NCBI GenBank assembly: GCA_009192285.1
Contig: WBVU01000004.1
Span: 1,758,001 to 1,822,000, forward strand
Direction: 5' to 3'
Length of the DNA stretch: 64,000 nucleotides
Source: Morchella semilibera
Taxonomy: Eukaryota; Ascomycota; Pezizomycetes; Pezizales; Morchellaceae
Under the pieces are notes generated by a model. The model was not told the DNA's origin and did no database searches. It saw nothing but the letters and a program-made list of their open reading frames with translations. How positions within the stretch are numbered: position 1 is the first letter of the stretch; the number at the start of each line of letters is the position of its first letter. The position numbers and the translations under genes are program-made. Shown here in pieces: positions 24,324 to 37,460 of this stretch.

Positions 24324-25458
24324 AAGGAGGGGGGGAGGAACTGCAACTGCCGTAGAGCCGTGCTTGCGGAAACATATCATGCATGTTCCATAGCTATAGC
24401 ATCGTAAAATATACCCTCCCCATGAGCCGCGTGCACTATATCTCTGGAGAAAAGGATAGTCAGATCAATGCAATGAAATCAAGCACATCATATAGAGTAC
24501 ATGCTTACATGTAATTACATACATGCAATAATTCAATGTAGCTCATCGCGCACCAGGCGCCATCGAGCAGAGCAGAGCAGGCAAGAGTGCACGGCAGCTA
24601 TGTTGTAATAGCTGAGCACAATTGCATGTACTCGCAACTTCATAGCGTTTCTGAACACAACCGCTATTACATGCCATACAAAAATGTAGTCTTGGCGGTT
24701 TTTTGGGTGTATGCAATATTAGTCGTGTTCAAAAACGCTATGAAATTGCGAGTACATATGTAGTTACACCACATGCGCTTCTAATTCTGTAGCATCTAGA
24801 GCTTGGTGTTTGCATAAGTGAAGAGGAGTGAGTACATACCCAAGTACCTACACACAATCTCCCTTCTCCTACACACAATCTCCTTTCTCCTACACACAAT
24901 AATCTCTCCCCCTCCCCCTCTCTCTTCTCTTCTCTTCTCGCCCTCGCTGCCCCGCACTAGGCAGAATGCGGAATGGCCAGCTCGGAACCCCCCGCAGAGC
25001 CTCAAGCCGGAGAAACGGTGTTTTCCCGGGTACGCTCGGGCTATTGCACCCCGAGTGGAGGGGAAGGGCGGGGCGCCACGTGAAAAAAGTTTATCCGGGC
25101 TCGCTTGTCCCGATGCGTCGGGAGATGCGCCGAGGAGCGAAGTCAGAAGTCTCCTCCCTCTTCCCCACCCGGTTCTTCTTCTCTTCTCCCCCCACTGTAG
25201 TCATGGGCAATCACTCGGGTATATATCCACAATGCACGCCGAGCCCTAACCCTGCAGTAAATGATATCTTTTTCTTCCCCCTTCCCCTCATCTCGTGCAT
25301 CTCTCCCGAGGTCTGGGCTGATGTAAATAGATGGCTGATGGCTATCTATCTAGAGAGAGGCTTTCTCCTCCTCTTCTCCTTCTTCCATACACTCTCACAG
25401 CAAAAGTTTAGCTAAATAAAATAAGATATATACAATAAATACACATACCCTATATAAA
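24324..25458 (+). promoter_or_regulatory. LRA1-LRA4 intergenic region and LRA4 promoter
   Basis: The left half holds a family B inverted-repeat element (24626-24757, listed separately). The right half contains pyrimidine tracts (CTACACACAATCTCC repeats at 24845-24905, then TCTTCTCTTCTC). A CGG-N5-CGG direct repeat at 25008-25018 overlaps GAGAAAC, and a CGG-N6-CCG inverted pair lies at 24983-24994. A TATATAT box is at about 25220. Zn2Cys6 binding at these triplets is inference only. Confidence 0.45.
24626..24757. mobile_element. MITE-like element, family B, complete copy
   Basis: Inverted repeats of about 33 bp (ATGTACTCGCAACTTCATAG ... GAACAC at left, the complementary GTGTTCAAAAACGC ... GCGAGTACAT at right) flank a short core with ACATGCCATACAAAAATG. 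The core and right end recur at 50838-50921, and a diverged relative lies at 35217-35340. It has no coding capacity. Confidence 0.75.
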
Positions 25459-26525
25459 ATGTCACGCTCCCTCCCACCCGCCGGCGGAATCTACGTCCCC
25501 GTCCCAACCTTCTTCGTCAGCAAGTCCGCCAGCACCTACAACTCCACCAATCCCCCCCTCGACCTCGAGGCGCAAGCCGCGCACTCGATCCACCTGGCAA
25601 AGTCCGGCTGCCGTGGCCTGGTGCTTCTCGGCTCCACGGGCGAGGCCGTGCACCTCACGCGCGAGGAGCGCTATGCCCAGATCTCGCATGTGCGCCGCGA
25701 GCTCGAGGCCGCGGGCTTCAGCAACTACCCGCTGATTGCGGGCACAGCGACAAACGGCATCGAGGAGACGGTGCAGCTGCTGGTTGAGGCTAAGCAGGCG
25801 GGCGCGGGGTGGGGGCTGGTGTTGGCGCCGGGATACTTTGCGGGCGCTGTCAGCCAGGATGGAATTAGGGGGTGGTTTGAGGCGGTGGCGGACCAGAGCC
25901 CGATCCCGGTTATGATGTGAGTTGGCTTGTTTGGTTGCTTGGTTTGGATAGGTGAGGGTGCTGATCCTTTTTTTTCTTTTTTCTTTCCTGGTAAAGATAT
26001 CATTACCCCGGCGTCTCAAACAACGTCAAGATCCTCCCGTCCACGTTCCGCGCCCTCGCCGCCCACCCAAACATTGTCGGCGGCAAGCTCTCCCATGGCG
26101 ACATCTCCGTGCACGCCCAGATTGCGCTCGACCCCGCCATCGACACGGACCACTTCCACCTCTTCACGGGTCTCGGGCAGCAGCTGTTCCCCGTGCTCCA
26201 GGTTGGCTGCTTCGGCGCCATCGACGGCCTCGCGGGCATCTTCCCCAAGAGCGTTGTCGCGCTCTACGACCTCGTCACGGCCGAGGGCCCGCTCGACACG
26301 GAGCGCCTCCAGAAGATCCGCGCGCTCCAGTACATGGTGTCGAGCGCCGAGGAGCTGATTGTCGGCTGGGGCACGGTGGGAATCAAGGAGGCGGTCAGTA
26401 GGGTGTTGGGCTTTGGCGATGTGGATGGTGGGAGGTTGCCCCTGGCGAGGGGAATGGGCGAGGGGGAGTGGAGTAAGTGGGCGCCCATTATGGCGGAAAT
26501 GGGCAAGATTGAGGCGGCGTTGTAG
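25459..26525 (+). CDS. LRA4: 2-keto-3-deoxy-L-rhamnonate aldolase (DHDPS/NAL superfamily), rhamnose pathway step 4
   Basis: Exons 25459..25916 and 25997..26525 join to 328 residues, usual for the dihydrodipicolinate synthase superfamily. The substrate-binding loop GSTGEAVHLT is at 58-67, the Tyr of YHYPG at about 154-156, and the Schiff-base Lys at about 183 (VGGKLSHGD). A GCFGAIDGLA block closes the barrel. The enzyme splits 2-keto-3-deoxy-L-rhamnonate into pyruvate and L-lactaldehyde. A TATA-like sequence immediately before the ATG is too close to serve as the promoter; a better candidate lies near 25220. The related family member HOGA/KDG aldolase is an alternative by motif alone, but the gene order LRA3-LRA1-LRA4 makes the rhamnose role strongly preferred. 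The gene looks intact. Confidence 0.9.
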
Positions 26526-29500
26526 GGAGGGCTTTGGTGCGTCTGGCGGCTCGATCTTGGGGCGTGTCCTCGTCCTGTTTGTATATAGTTGTTTTATTAG
26601 CTAGGGATATATCAATATATGGTTTGATTTTTCTTACTCAGGGAGAAATGTGATTGGCCAGTGGATCAACGAAGGGATATAACTGCGCCTGGAGTACTAA
26701 TCAATTAAAGCTTCCGTCCGGGGGTAGGGGTGAACTTTGTTTGGCATTGCCATTCTAAATTGTGTATCCCAGACATACCTAGAAAAACAACATTATAGTT
26801 ATCGATCCACCGGAACGGGGGTTTCCAAGTAACCAACTCAGAACACCAAAGCCATAATTGGAGCCAAGGCTAGATCACAGAAAGATGCCCCATCCCCTTC
26901 TCTAATTCGCAGTGTTGGGTATTCTGTTGCTGGCTGCCAATTGTTGTGTCGTCCTGGTATCAATATAATAGCTGGGACACCCGTAAACCACCAATATCTA
27001 GCTGACCCTAAGCTTGTTGCACCAGCGGGAGTGGTCAGGCCCAGGCATTACAGATAGCGACCCTCACCCTAGCTATAGCTAGTGGGAGCGGGGTTGCGAT
27101 TGGTTCGTCCCATGGCCTAGCTCAGCGGGGTAGTTATGTGTAAGCCATTCCGTGATTATTCGCTGGAAAAGGTGACTGGATTGTAGTAAACTAGGCGCAG
27201 ACTTTAGTAATTGAGATAGTAGGTTCTATTTCCCAAACTACTAGCTAGGGCGAAATAGCCATGCTTTATAATAAGAACTCCATCAACCTACTGACGGCAC
27301 CTAGATCCTTTGAGTACACCTGCATCCTTTGATGTCTCTGTCCGCACCCCACCCTCTCTCCCCACAGATTGTGTCGATCTTATTCGGGGGCGGATATATC
27401 GTGGTATTGAAGCAAGTATAGTGGTCGTGTGAGGGGGGACCAAACCAGGGCCTTTAATGATTGAAACTCAACCTTTAATGAACTAGGTGAGTGTCGACCA
27501 TATCTGTGACTCAGGCCGTGATGCGTAGGGGATGCTGGGACCATGCAAGCTGAGAAGGGGGACCAGGGTGGGTCACAAGGAATCACTCGTCAATATTGCC
27601 GCTGGAGCACCAACCATGTTGTAATACATGTATTCGTTGCCCCCGAAGCGTAGCCTTGGACTAATGTGTTTGGTACACACATAAAGAATGTCGGCCCCAT
27701 TCAGTTACATTGACGGGGCTTTGTATCTATATATATTTATACATCTAGAAATTAAACCGTGGATTTAAACACCAATGCGTATATGTCGCCGCTAAGGGTT
27801 AGGTTCTAGACTCCTGGCTTAATTCTTCAGTGTGAAAGGTTCTTCTGCCAAGAAGAAGAGGGAAAAAAAATGTGGGGCAGGGAATGAGAAACCTTTCTGA
27901 ACCCACTCCTACAACGCAGTTTATCAAGCACTCTTCTCTAGGCATGTACCAACTTGGTATCGAGGTTTTCACATGTCTGATATCGGTGAGCCAGTTCGTC
28001 AGGACAGAGGAACCTCTTCAGAGATGTAAATACTTGGACGCCGTGCCCCACTCACTCTACCGCTCATGGAAATACTTGGAGCCCCGTGTTCACGTGCTGG
28101 AACCTTGGTAGCATGTAAGTCGAACCCTTGATCTCTGTACAGACATCAGCTAACTACGCTTGTGCTTGTTGTATCAGCAGAGACTTCGTTAAACATGCCT
28201 CCTGCTGAGGGCTACCGCTTGAGATGCGGTTTAGTGGTTTGTACAGCCGTGGTTTTCACGGTTTGAGATTACCCCTCTGCGAAGAAATAATGCAACAGCG
28301 CTCGTAAGCCCGGTGCATACTTGTAACTACCCTATAGTATATGGGGGGTTACTCTAGCTGGTAATATTGACGTACGTGTAGTCCCGCATACGTATTATTA
28401 GGGCAAAAAGTGTCTCTAGAAGGGCGAGTTATAGAAGTCTCCAGATGATAGATTCTTCTTGACCGACTAGCGAGAGGGCGATTTAATTCTACCTTAACGC
28501 CTGCACAACCAATCAAGATGCAGTTGTGCGTCACAGTAGTAGTCCCAACTATAATATATACTACAAACAACAGGTATACTATCATCATTCCTACCCAGAA
28601 GTAAACTTCTGGATAGTAACCAAGAGCACCCCGAAGGGGCTGCACGCGTAAATCAATTATCGATCAATCATTTAGGGGCGCCAGTATGCATCGGCGGGGG
28701 CCCGGGTCCCAGAGGCAAAGAGTGGAGCCCGATGCATCTATCCGAAGTCTCCTTATGCCCTATCTCAAAGATAGATACGAAGTTACCTCCGACATCTTTC
28801 CGCCTTGATTTTGTGCCGAAGAAGTGCACTAGCTAAATAGCCCCCTCCGGCTCCCCGGGGAGACGGGAACGGTCTTCCATAATTGTGGGCCATATAGCTA
28901 TAGAGTAGTTATATAGGCAATTAGACCCTCAACGGCTATTCCTACTACGTATAGCTTCACGAGTTGAGATTTATCTCATCCCATCAGCAAATTATTAGCC
29001 CAATTGCAATTAATGCTTCACCAGGTCAGCAGCGGACGGAAACATGATACATAGACCAAGAAAGACCTAGCCATGCATGGCTCTGTACTGACTATGATAC
29101 TACTATTTGTGTATCTTTTGACACTAGCTATGTCACCTAGGCCTTGGAGGCTAGAGTTGGTCACCATCGATCACTCGGGTCATACCATGGCCATTTTTTG
29201 TTGAAGTTATATATTGTGCGAACCTAGGAAACACCACCGCAAACGCCACGCCCTAGAGAGGTGATCTTATGACCAAGTGTTGCTTTGTGGTCCGTCTGCC
29301 TCATGTCAGGGTCTGGGTGTCATCATGCCACGGAGGAAATGATTGTTCTGCCATCATTCTGTTGTCCACATGTACATGCCAAGACCTATATATACTGAAG
29401 CCCCGCTCTGGTTAGAAACCTCTACAAGTCAAGTCAACGCAATTCAGACAAGCTAGCCAAAGTCTTCCGGATATACTTCTTTATACTTTCCACAATTTGC

Positions 29501-31817
29501 CCTTGAGGCCGGGCATGTGACTGCAAAATATATATGCCCGCATCGACTTCATATATATACGATAAGAACTCAATTATATCTTTAATTTCAGATATATTTA
29601 ACTGGGTTCTCTTTTTTTTTTTAAAAAAAAAAAGGAAGCATCTTCCCGAAATTTGGAGACCGGGCACGCGATGATATTACTCGTTGCTCTTCCCAGCTAG
29701 CTAGATGGCTGTAGACTTCCAGGGTTCTGGCCAAAAAAGTCCGAACGGGCAAAATAGTTTCCCGGGTAATTAATAGACGAAAGGCCAGATGAGGTGGTTG
29801 TTTTAAGGTACACTACATAATTAAGGAAATGTATACAAATTAGTCCAGGTTTTTTTATACTTTTAAATTAATTCATAGCAATATTAGCTATAGCCCAATA
29901 GTGTTCATATAATTAAGTATCAGTATATACTAACTTCCAGATATATAATACAGATTTATAATACAGATCCCGGTGCACTGTACCCATCCTTAAGTGACTT
30001 TCGTATATACGTATACGTATTATATATATTACATGTAGGTACATGTATGTTCGGCTTCCTACAGAAAAAAGATCGGTGGTATCATAGGAAAAATCAAGCA
30101 GGGGTCTTCGAACTATTCTAGATTCTGCATGCAGCCGGGTCCGCCCTGGCCGCATGTCCGTGGGTTTAATCAAACTTAAGATCTTGTGCTGCACGACACT
30201 GAGTGCTCCTTCTGGTAAGCATCTCTCCTCCACTATGCTCTCCCGATAACCCCCAGTGGCTAGATTATAAGTAAACGATGACTAATATAGTTAAGGGGCC
30301 TTCGGGGCTCTCGACTACGGCTTACATGCATGCGGTTTCATCTCGCCTTGAGCTATAATATTGTACACTTCTGTACTGGAATGCAAGTCAAGCTGTCCAT
30401 TGAATCAGGTAAGTAGTACTTTCCTACACTTGTACGAGCTCAGTTAATAACTTAACACGCAGCTACCCTTGTACATGGCGATTCTCTCCAAGAATCAAAG
30501 CTTCTCTGCAGCTGACTGGTTTCATAGCATGGTCTGTATGGCTCCTGAAACATATATGCATGTGTGGAGAGTCCTTCAACCCAAGATCGTCCTAGCATTA
30601 TCGAAGATAGGCACAATTACGACATGTATATGTAGTGCCTTTCCCGCTGCACTGACTTTTCTCATACTAAAAGTACATGCAGGTTAAGGCATTCAGGCCA
30701 ATATACAATTCCGGCCTCTATATGCGATTGCCAAGTCGAACTAACCCGCCTTCCCAGATGTTGATTTCGCACCCCCGGAGCGGATAAAGCCGGCGCAATC
30801 GTGATCGAATTTCTTGTTGATCACCCGCACAAATGTGTGAGTGGACAGTTAAGTAGGATAATGACAATTTCTCCTCAAATACCGCTGATTTAAGACAGTC
30901 GATCTTGCCTAAAGTAGAAGTCAGTAATGATCCAGAGATCAATTCATCTAAGACACCAACGTCTGGTATATATTAGGATTATATCAACGCCGGATATAGG
31001 TCTGTTCCGGTGGAAGAGGTGTCCGGCGTGTATGTACATGACTGGGATTAACGCTATAGACAATGAATGAGCTTGCTCTATATTTGATTCACACCCCCGT
31101 AGCATGCGCGGTAGTGCTGAATTTAATGTCTCGATCATAAGCTCCTGAATACATTCGAAGCGTATATCTCTTAACTGGTTAGATCAGTATTATAAACCTA
31201 TGTTCATACGTCTATCTATTGCTAGCTCGGTTTCAAATTTTATTCTATATGTATATGTACTTAATCCATTCGATATCTCTAAGCATAGGGTTAGTCAGGA
31301 TTTCGCCCAGCTATAGCTAGACAAGGTTACATACATGTAATTCATGTCATGACTTTATCGTTGCTGGGGGCGGTGGGTGCTGTGGAACGGTAAAATTATG
31401 TGTCAAAAGCAATTTTACCACTTGTGGTGAAAATGGTGCCAGCGTTTATACCTTACAGCTAGCGCCAACCCCTACGTTAAAAGCGGACCTTTTGGTCAAT
31501 TAAGGGGGCCATATAATATCAACATATATCATTGTCCACAGGTGGGGAATTTTCATAAGTACTGTTAGCATTAATGTTTGAACATATATTTATGTATGGC
31601 TCGAAAAGCTATGGAGGGTAGGTGTGTAAACCTCGGCGTTTGCAGCCAATCAGTCTATAGAATTTAGGAGGTCTACTCCCATAATGGTACCAGTGCCTAG
31701 CCTGACGGCGGAATTTCCTCTAATTTCCATACAAAAAAAAGCTCCTCTGAAGTTGACACATCCACCCCCTATGCCTTCTCGCGCCATAGTATATATAGTG
31801 CAAGGTACATAAAAACT

Positions 31818-31896
31818 GAAATTCAGTGTCTATATCACCAGCGGAAAATGATTGAGCATGTACTAATGTCGTATAGCGGCGCAATGACTGAAATTC
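31818..31896. repeat. Pair of ACTGAAATTCAGT palindromes, copy 1
   Basis: Two copies of the near-perfect palindrome ACTGAAATTCAGT lie about 65 bp apart, the second preceded by GTATAGCGGCGCAATG. A matching pair, also with GTATAGCGCAGCAT before it, occurs at about 54651-54716. The reuse at two loci indicates a dispersed repeat. Confidence 0.6.
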
Positions 31897-34800
31897 AGTT
31901 CGAATCCTATATATACTACCTGTGATAAAATTACTTTTGACACATATAACTATGTATATACCAGATTAGGAATATGATTCCTTTATAGATTATCAACTTT
32001 ACAGGTTATAATTAGGAAAAACCACAAAATTGTGGACGAGTCGTAACAGCCCAGTGAAAGAAACGATGAAGATATCTCGGACATGGTCAAATAATTATAA
32101 CTTTCGGAACCAGTAAAATGAATTAAACCCTAACTATAAAAACCTAACCATGAGCACATATATATCGGGCTCGATCGATCACTTCGAGTAGAGTTCGGGG
32201 CGATTGAACAGCAAGTATATATAGATACCTCAGAACCCATCGGAAATTCAAAATAACCTGTACGTGGGTTATATATAATAGGACAACCCCGGGTCCTACT
32301 TTCCGTATCAAAAGGGAAGAGCTAGATCAAGAAGTATTTATTTACTTTAATTATAAGCTAGTAGATGTATGTATAATCGATCCTCTGTAATACGGTTCTT
32401 ACTCTAGAGCGCCCTTTATGGATGGGTCGGGGATACGATCGCGACAAGACCAGGGTCATATAATCTAAATCTAAATAGAATAGTCAGGTATCTCTGTCAT
32501 CATGGAAGGTTTCAATTTGATGGGTAGCTGCCCAGATTTCTGTGGTCTGGCGGGCTACAGCTGTCAGTAGACAAAGAATCGGGTGTGTTAAGGTAGACGG
32601 CATATATATACATTGGCAAACCTCAATCACTATATAATAACCCTCTGGCCAAGATCAATATTTCTTCTCTTCCAAAACTACAACCTCATGCGAGCAAGGA
32701 GGGCCCAACATGCTGCGCAGCGGCAGGTGGCCCCGACTGCGTGCGAAAATGTTTATCCCACATCATTGAACAGGGCTGTGAGTTTTCTGGATCCTTCAGT
32801 GTCGGCGGTTTCTCAAACTGACGATTACATATGCGGCCGGAGGCCGCTCCTCACTAGTAAGGTATATGCTGCTAGCCAATTATAGCCGTCTAATTCTTTG
32901 ACAATGCCAACGCTAAACCTGGTAAAATTGAGCGTCCTATATATGCTGTTTATCGATCTGAGGTACATGTACAGACAAGAGTCGGGCTGAGGTAGGACAG
33001 ACGGATGAGGAGGATATCAAGTACGTGCGGGTCATACTTACTATTATAAGGTCATAGTCAACGAACGACCTTTCTTCTGCGCTTTCCCTCCTCACTCACT
33101 TCTTTAACAAGCACGAGCGATCAGGAAAAATCTATCACTATTTTCAACAAAACTTGCCAGGGCTACTATGATTCAATCAAAACGACCATGTAGTCCATAC
33201 CACGCCTACTTTGACGAGGCTGGATTTAATATCCTTTCAGATTTAGGTGAAGCAACGTACTAAACTCAAGTTGTCAAAGGATCGATACGAAATCTCACTT
33301 GTACTCTATATAAAGCAATATCAATTTATGGAGACGCAATACACGTGGTAAGCTTAGGACGAGGAACGCCCAAAAATAGAGCAATATAATCCAACAGAAG
33401 CAGGACGGCAGACCATGGCATATCCCGATGTCGATCCTCGCATATCAGAACTTTTAGGTTAGCTATAGTTGTAGAAGGTTAGGCAATCGCTATTCCTTAC
33501 TTTGTTATAATATCAGATGGAGTCTATCTACCAATGACGGTCAAACCAAGCGAACTTTCACCCTTGGCGGAGTGGAGAAATATTCATCATTGACTTTACT
33601 ACATACAAATGTATGTATGAGGTTGGTTATCATGAACTCGCGTGATTTTATGGCAATGACGACTAGCTATAATGTAACGGATCATGTAATACAACTCCGT
33701 GTTTAAGACACAATACCAATGATATCAATAATATTAGGACGCCTCATGCGGAATTATCACCAATTCCCTTACTTAAGCCCAAGAGTGGTATTGACGGAAG
33801 TTTCAAGTTCGAAAGAGGAAGTGCAACCAGATCGGTCGAAAGTATTCTTTACCTACTCTGGCACAGGAGCGGTGAGTGAAGAACAAATGGTGGTGCTTTC
33901 TAGATGTGAAAACCATATCAAGACCTACACGTGGCATAAGCGAAGTCTAGGAGCTGAAAAACGACAGTCTCGCCGTGAGCCGTACTTTTCTGGGCTCTTT
34001 ACTTGAAGTATGTTGGTTTGTATTCTCCCCGGCGGCCCATAGCATATCCACTTAACAGATTCCCGTGTTATCTCCCATATCGGGGGATGGGGGTATAATC
34101 TTAATTAGGGATCTGTAGCTCTCAGGGGTTTAATACACTTGGGCCGGGCAAATGAGAAGGTCAGGGTACTGGCTAAATATGTACCTTGGGACGGTGTTTA
34201 CATGCTCCACTGTAAGCCATTCTCTTCTATGCTTTATCTTGCTGACTGGGTTTATGCCACAACTTAGTGCATGAGGGCCACGATATGATGTGTGCGTCCA
34301 AGGTAACGTAATTTATGGTTATTGCCCTACAGAAAAAAACAAAGTCCACCGATCCCACGGAAGGGAGATGGAGAGACAAGCCCTACAATGCCGACTCAAC
34401 GGAGGAGAGTTATGAGTACCACGTCGCCGAAATTCCCGTCTCTTGGAGCGCACGGTAAGGCGGGAAAAGTATTTCTTGACAACTAGGGCGACCCCTCTTT
34501 CAAGTCCTAGCACAGCATACCCTCTTTTAATAATACGTACCTATAGAAGAAAGACCAAGACCACTACCAAGACTACCAAGACTTCCACATCCCCCCGCCA
34601 AGGCCTCGATCATCAGCAAAGAAATTCAAAACATAAGGATGTGCCAACACACGTGTACCTACTACACCTGACCCCAATATATAAAAGAGAGTAATATTGG
34701 GCTTGGGAGACGTAGTCCCTGATGGTTCCACGCCAGGTCAATCCGCAGAGTACATGTAATATTTTTATTGTATATAAATAGCAACCTTTCTCCTATGTTA

Positions 34801-35216
34801 TACCTTGAACGGGTGAAATTCGCAGCTTGCCCCCTAGCTCGAGCTGGTTAATGGTTGGTAAATAAGATTAACTATAACTGGCTCTATGAAGAAAATTTAA
34901 CTTGAGAATTTGAGAAGTTTATTCGTCCAAGAGATACAGATAAAAATTATTGCTTGTGTAGTACTTATGCCCGTCCGGATCTTTTAATATTTATATATTA
35001 GGTTGCCGTTAGACTACGGGCTGCATACAATTAACAACGATTAGGTTGCCGTATTCATGAAATATCACTCGGGAAATATTCTGTGGCAGGTCATTAAGCG
35101 GCGGTTGGTCCCAAGACCAGGTTTCTCGAATTGAGCCCACCCAAGAGAGAGTCAAATACCCAGACAATACATGCATGTGTTGGTTACACATGACGCGTAG
35201 TGATTTTGACTAGAGT

Positions 35217-35340
35217 ATATACTCACCCTCCATGACGTTTCCGAACACAACCAATTTTGCATATGTACATACCATACAGATAGGGGACTGGCACTTTTCT
35301 GTGTGTATGCAATGGAATTAGTAGTATATACATTGGTCAC
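35217..35340. mobile_element. Diverged family B-like element
   Basis: The left part (ACTCACCCTCCATGACG, CCGAACACAACC) and core (CATACCATACAGAT, CTGTGTGTATGCAATGGAATTAGT) align by eye with the family B element at 24626-24757. The right inverted repeat is eroded. Confidence 0.5.
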
Positions 35341-35513
35341 GTTTTAGATGAATTTAAGTATTATTGCTTTCTCATTATCATAACTAAAAAATGTAACATG
35401 TCAACCCCCAGGTCCATGATCCCGCTCCAGCCCAAATACTATGGTCATCCTATTAAGTATCGTTAAATAAAATCGTGAGGGTTATCCATGTAAACTTTAA
35501 AAAATATAAGTGT

Positions 35514-36865
35514 TTATAGAGGTGGTGCATCCGGGTCCATGAGACACTGGTCAACACGCATGATCTGCTTTCCAGTTGCCTTGGCGTCTGTAATAAATTG
35601 CCGGAGCTGCTCAACAGTGGAGATATAACTACAATTGGGTGTTAGAATATGTCATCGTGCGGACCAACGAGGATACGAACAGGTAATGTGCAACAAATAA
35701 GTTACCGCCCTTGCCGAGATCACGCTGCACAGCAAGAGCCTGATTTCTACCAGGGTCGTTGGGGCCCCAGATCCAGTCTTCAATATCAACACTCCAGTTG
35801 ATAATCTTAGTTCCTGGAACTGTAGCCTCAAGGCGTTGGCGGGTAAGAGCTCCATCTGTCCCGTAGGGCGCACGGAAATATCTTTAACAGGGTCAGTAAG
35901 AATCAATAGTAGATGGAGAAGCTAGGAAGCCTTACCTAGAGTCGACGCCGAGGTTTCTCATAACTGAATCATGGCTTCTCACAAATTCATCATCGATAGC
36001 ACTGACGGAATTGAGACCTTCAAGCTTGGGATGGGTGTAGGAGTGGAATCCGACCTAGATTACCAACTGTCAGCAATTTTCCACCTTTCTCAAGCACTCA
36101 GGGAATTCGTAAATAACTAACCTGGTGTCCATTTTTGAGCGCGTCCAGATACAACTGTTTGAAAGGTAGGCTCGGGTCATCAAGAGAGTTACCAACAACG
36201 AAGAAGGTAACCTTGATGCCCTCGGAATCAACAATATCCATCATTTCCTGAGTCAGGCTCGGAACACCATCATCAATGCCGAAGGCGATGCTGTTGGGTC
36301 TTGTGCAAGAGAAGTAAAGGGGACCAGTTGGCTTCTTTTCCGGAACGCTTATATGGCTAGGAACCGAATCAACGAATTCAATGAGGGAGAAGGTGGTAGA
36401 GGCACCAGGGTTACGGAACGCCTTAAATGCAATACCGAGAGTGCGGCCCTTCATAATATTGAAGTGGCTCAAGGGGATATAGATATCCCCGTCATTGCTG
36501 TAGTCGGCAGCATTGACAATATCCCACGTCTCCGGATACGGGGCTCGGGACATATCGCAATCGTTATTGTTCTGCGTAAGAGCAATGGAAAATTGATTAT
36601 CTCCGGAGAACTTAATATGGAGGTGCTCGTCGTTGGAGGGCCCGAGATCTTGACATGCACCGTCCAACTGTGAAAAGAAACTATAGTCCGTGTCGGCCGA
36701 CTGGATGGTCAAACTGCCGTCACCCCACACACAGGACATGGAGCCGTCGCAGCCATGCCAGTTTCCACGAGCGTTCGTACCGCTGTTATCGAAGCGATCA
36801 AGAACAAACCCCCCGAAGGTAGTCCCAGCGAACGCGAGAATTGGAAGAAGTCCTTGAACTAACAT
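35514..36865 (-). CDS. Secreted polysaccharide deacetylase (CE4/NodB family)
   Basis: Exons 36865..36122, 36054..35936, 35881..35681 and 35628..35514 join to 392 residues. A signal peptide (about 1-19) is followed by a Cys-containing beta-rich domain (about 20-170) of the kind that precedes NodB domains in fungal secreted proteins. The NodB domain shows the Asp pair of motif 1 (FGIDDGV, residues 198-199; usual form TFDDGP), the metal motif HSYTH at 252-256, and RAPYG at 291-295. The end matches fungal relatives (VAHYLY, DAKATGKQIMRVDQC). The family removes acetyl groups from chitin or other wall polysaccharides. The third intron uses donor GTTCGT (35680); the ordinary-looking GTAACT just upstream would break the frame. 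The altered motif 1 leaves its activity open. Confidence 0.85.
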
Positions 36866-37460
36866 GATTGCTACTCTAGATTAAAGTGCAATCCTGCCGC
36901 CAGAAACTACAAGGAAAAGCTTAAAAAGTGGAACGAAAGTCTGTGGCTAGAGGGCCAAAGAGAGATGGAGTGAATGGTCTACTTTAAATAACGATCGTGG
37001 TGGGGGCACAGAGAACTAATGGTGATAGTAAAGAAAGTCGTGAAGGAGCTTCCAGAGGGCCCTTGATTTATACCCGTGTAAAGTTAGATGAGCCTACCAG
37101 CCAGCCGTCTGAATATGCTTAAAGTATTATTATTATTGACCCCTGCCCCTGCACTTTTTGCACTTTTGGAGACTCACGCAACAGACAACAGACTACATGT
37201 GGATCAACTTTTGGTTCACACTGGGGAAGATCAGCAGCGGTCGTTCCTTAACCAAGAAACCGCGATCGACAAAGACAATAATAGCTCCACAACTTTCTCC
37301 CATAGGTTAGGAAAATAAAACTTTGGACGGAAGGCACCCCGTTCCATCTGCCAAGCATTCCCTCGTCTACACAGCTAATGAAGTATCATCGATCTTACTT
37401 TGCCTTACTCTCTTTCCGTCAAAACTGGCCCCTGACTCTCCTGACTGGGCTGTGATAACC

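Larger units (their letters stand above)
26526..35513. other. 9-kb AT-rich gene desert
   Basis: No ORF above 110 codons and no family motif were found on either strand. The sequence is rich in TATATA runs and TACATGTA palindromes (for example 30030 and 30040, 31332, 34751), which suggests old decayed repeats. Features seen are a paired ACTGAAATTCAGT repeat at 31818-31896, an A/T homopolymer junction at about 29610-29633, a GC-rich imperfect hairpin flanked by GCATCGG/CCGATGC at about 28687-28737, and a diverged family B element at 35217-35340. Confidence 0.5.
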
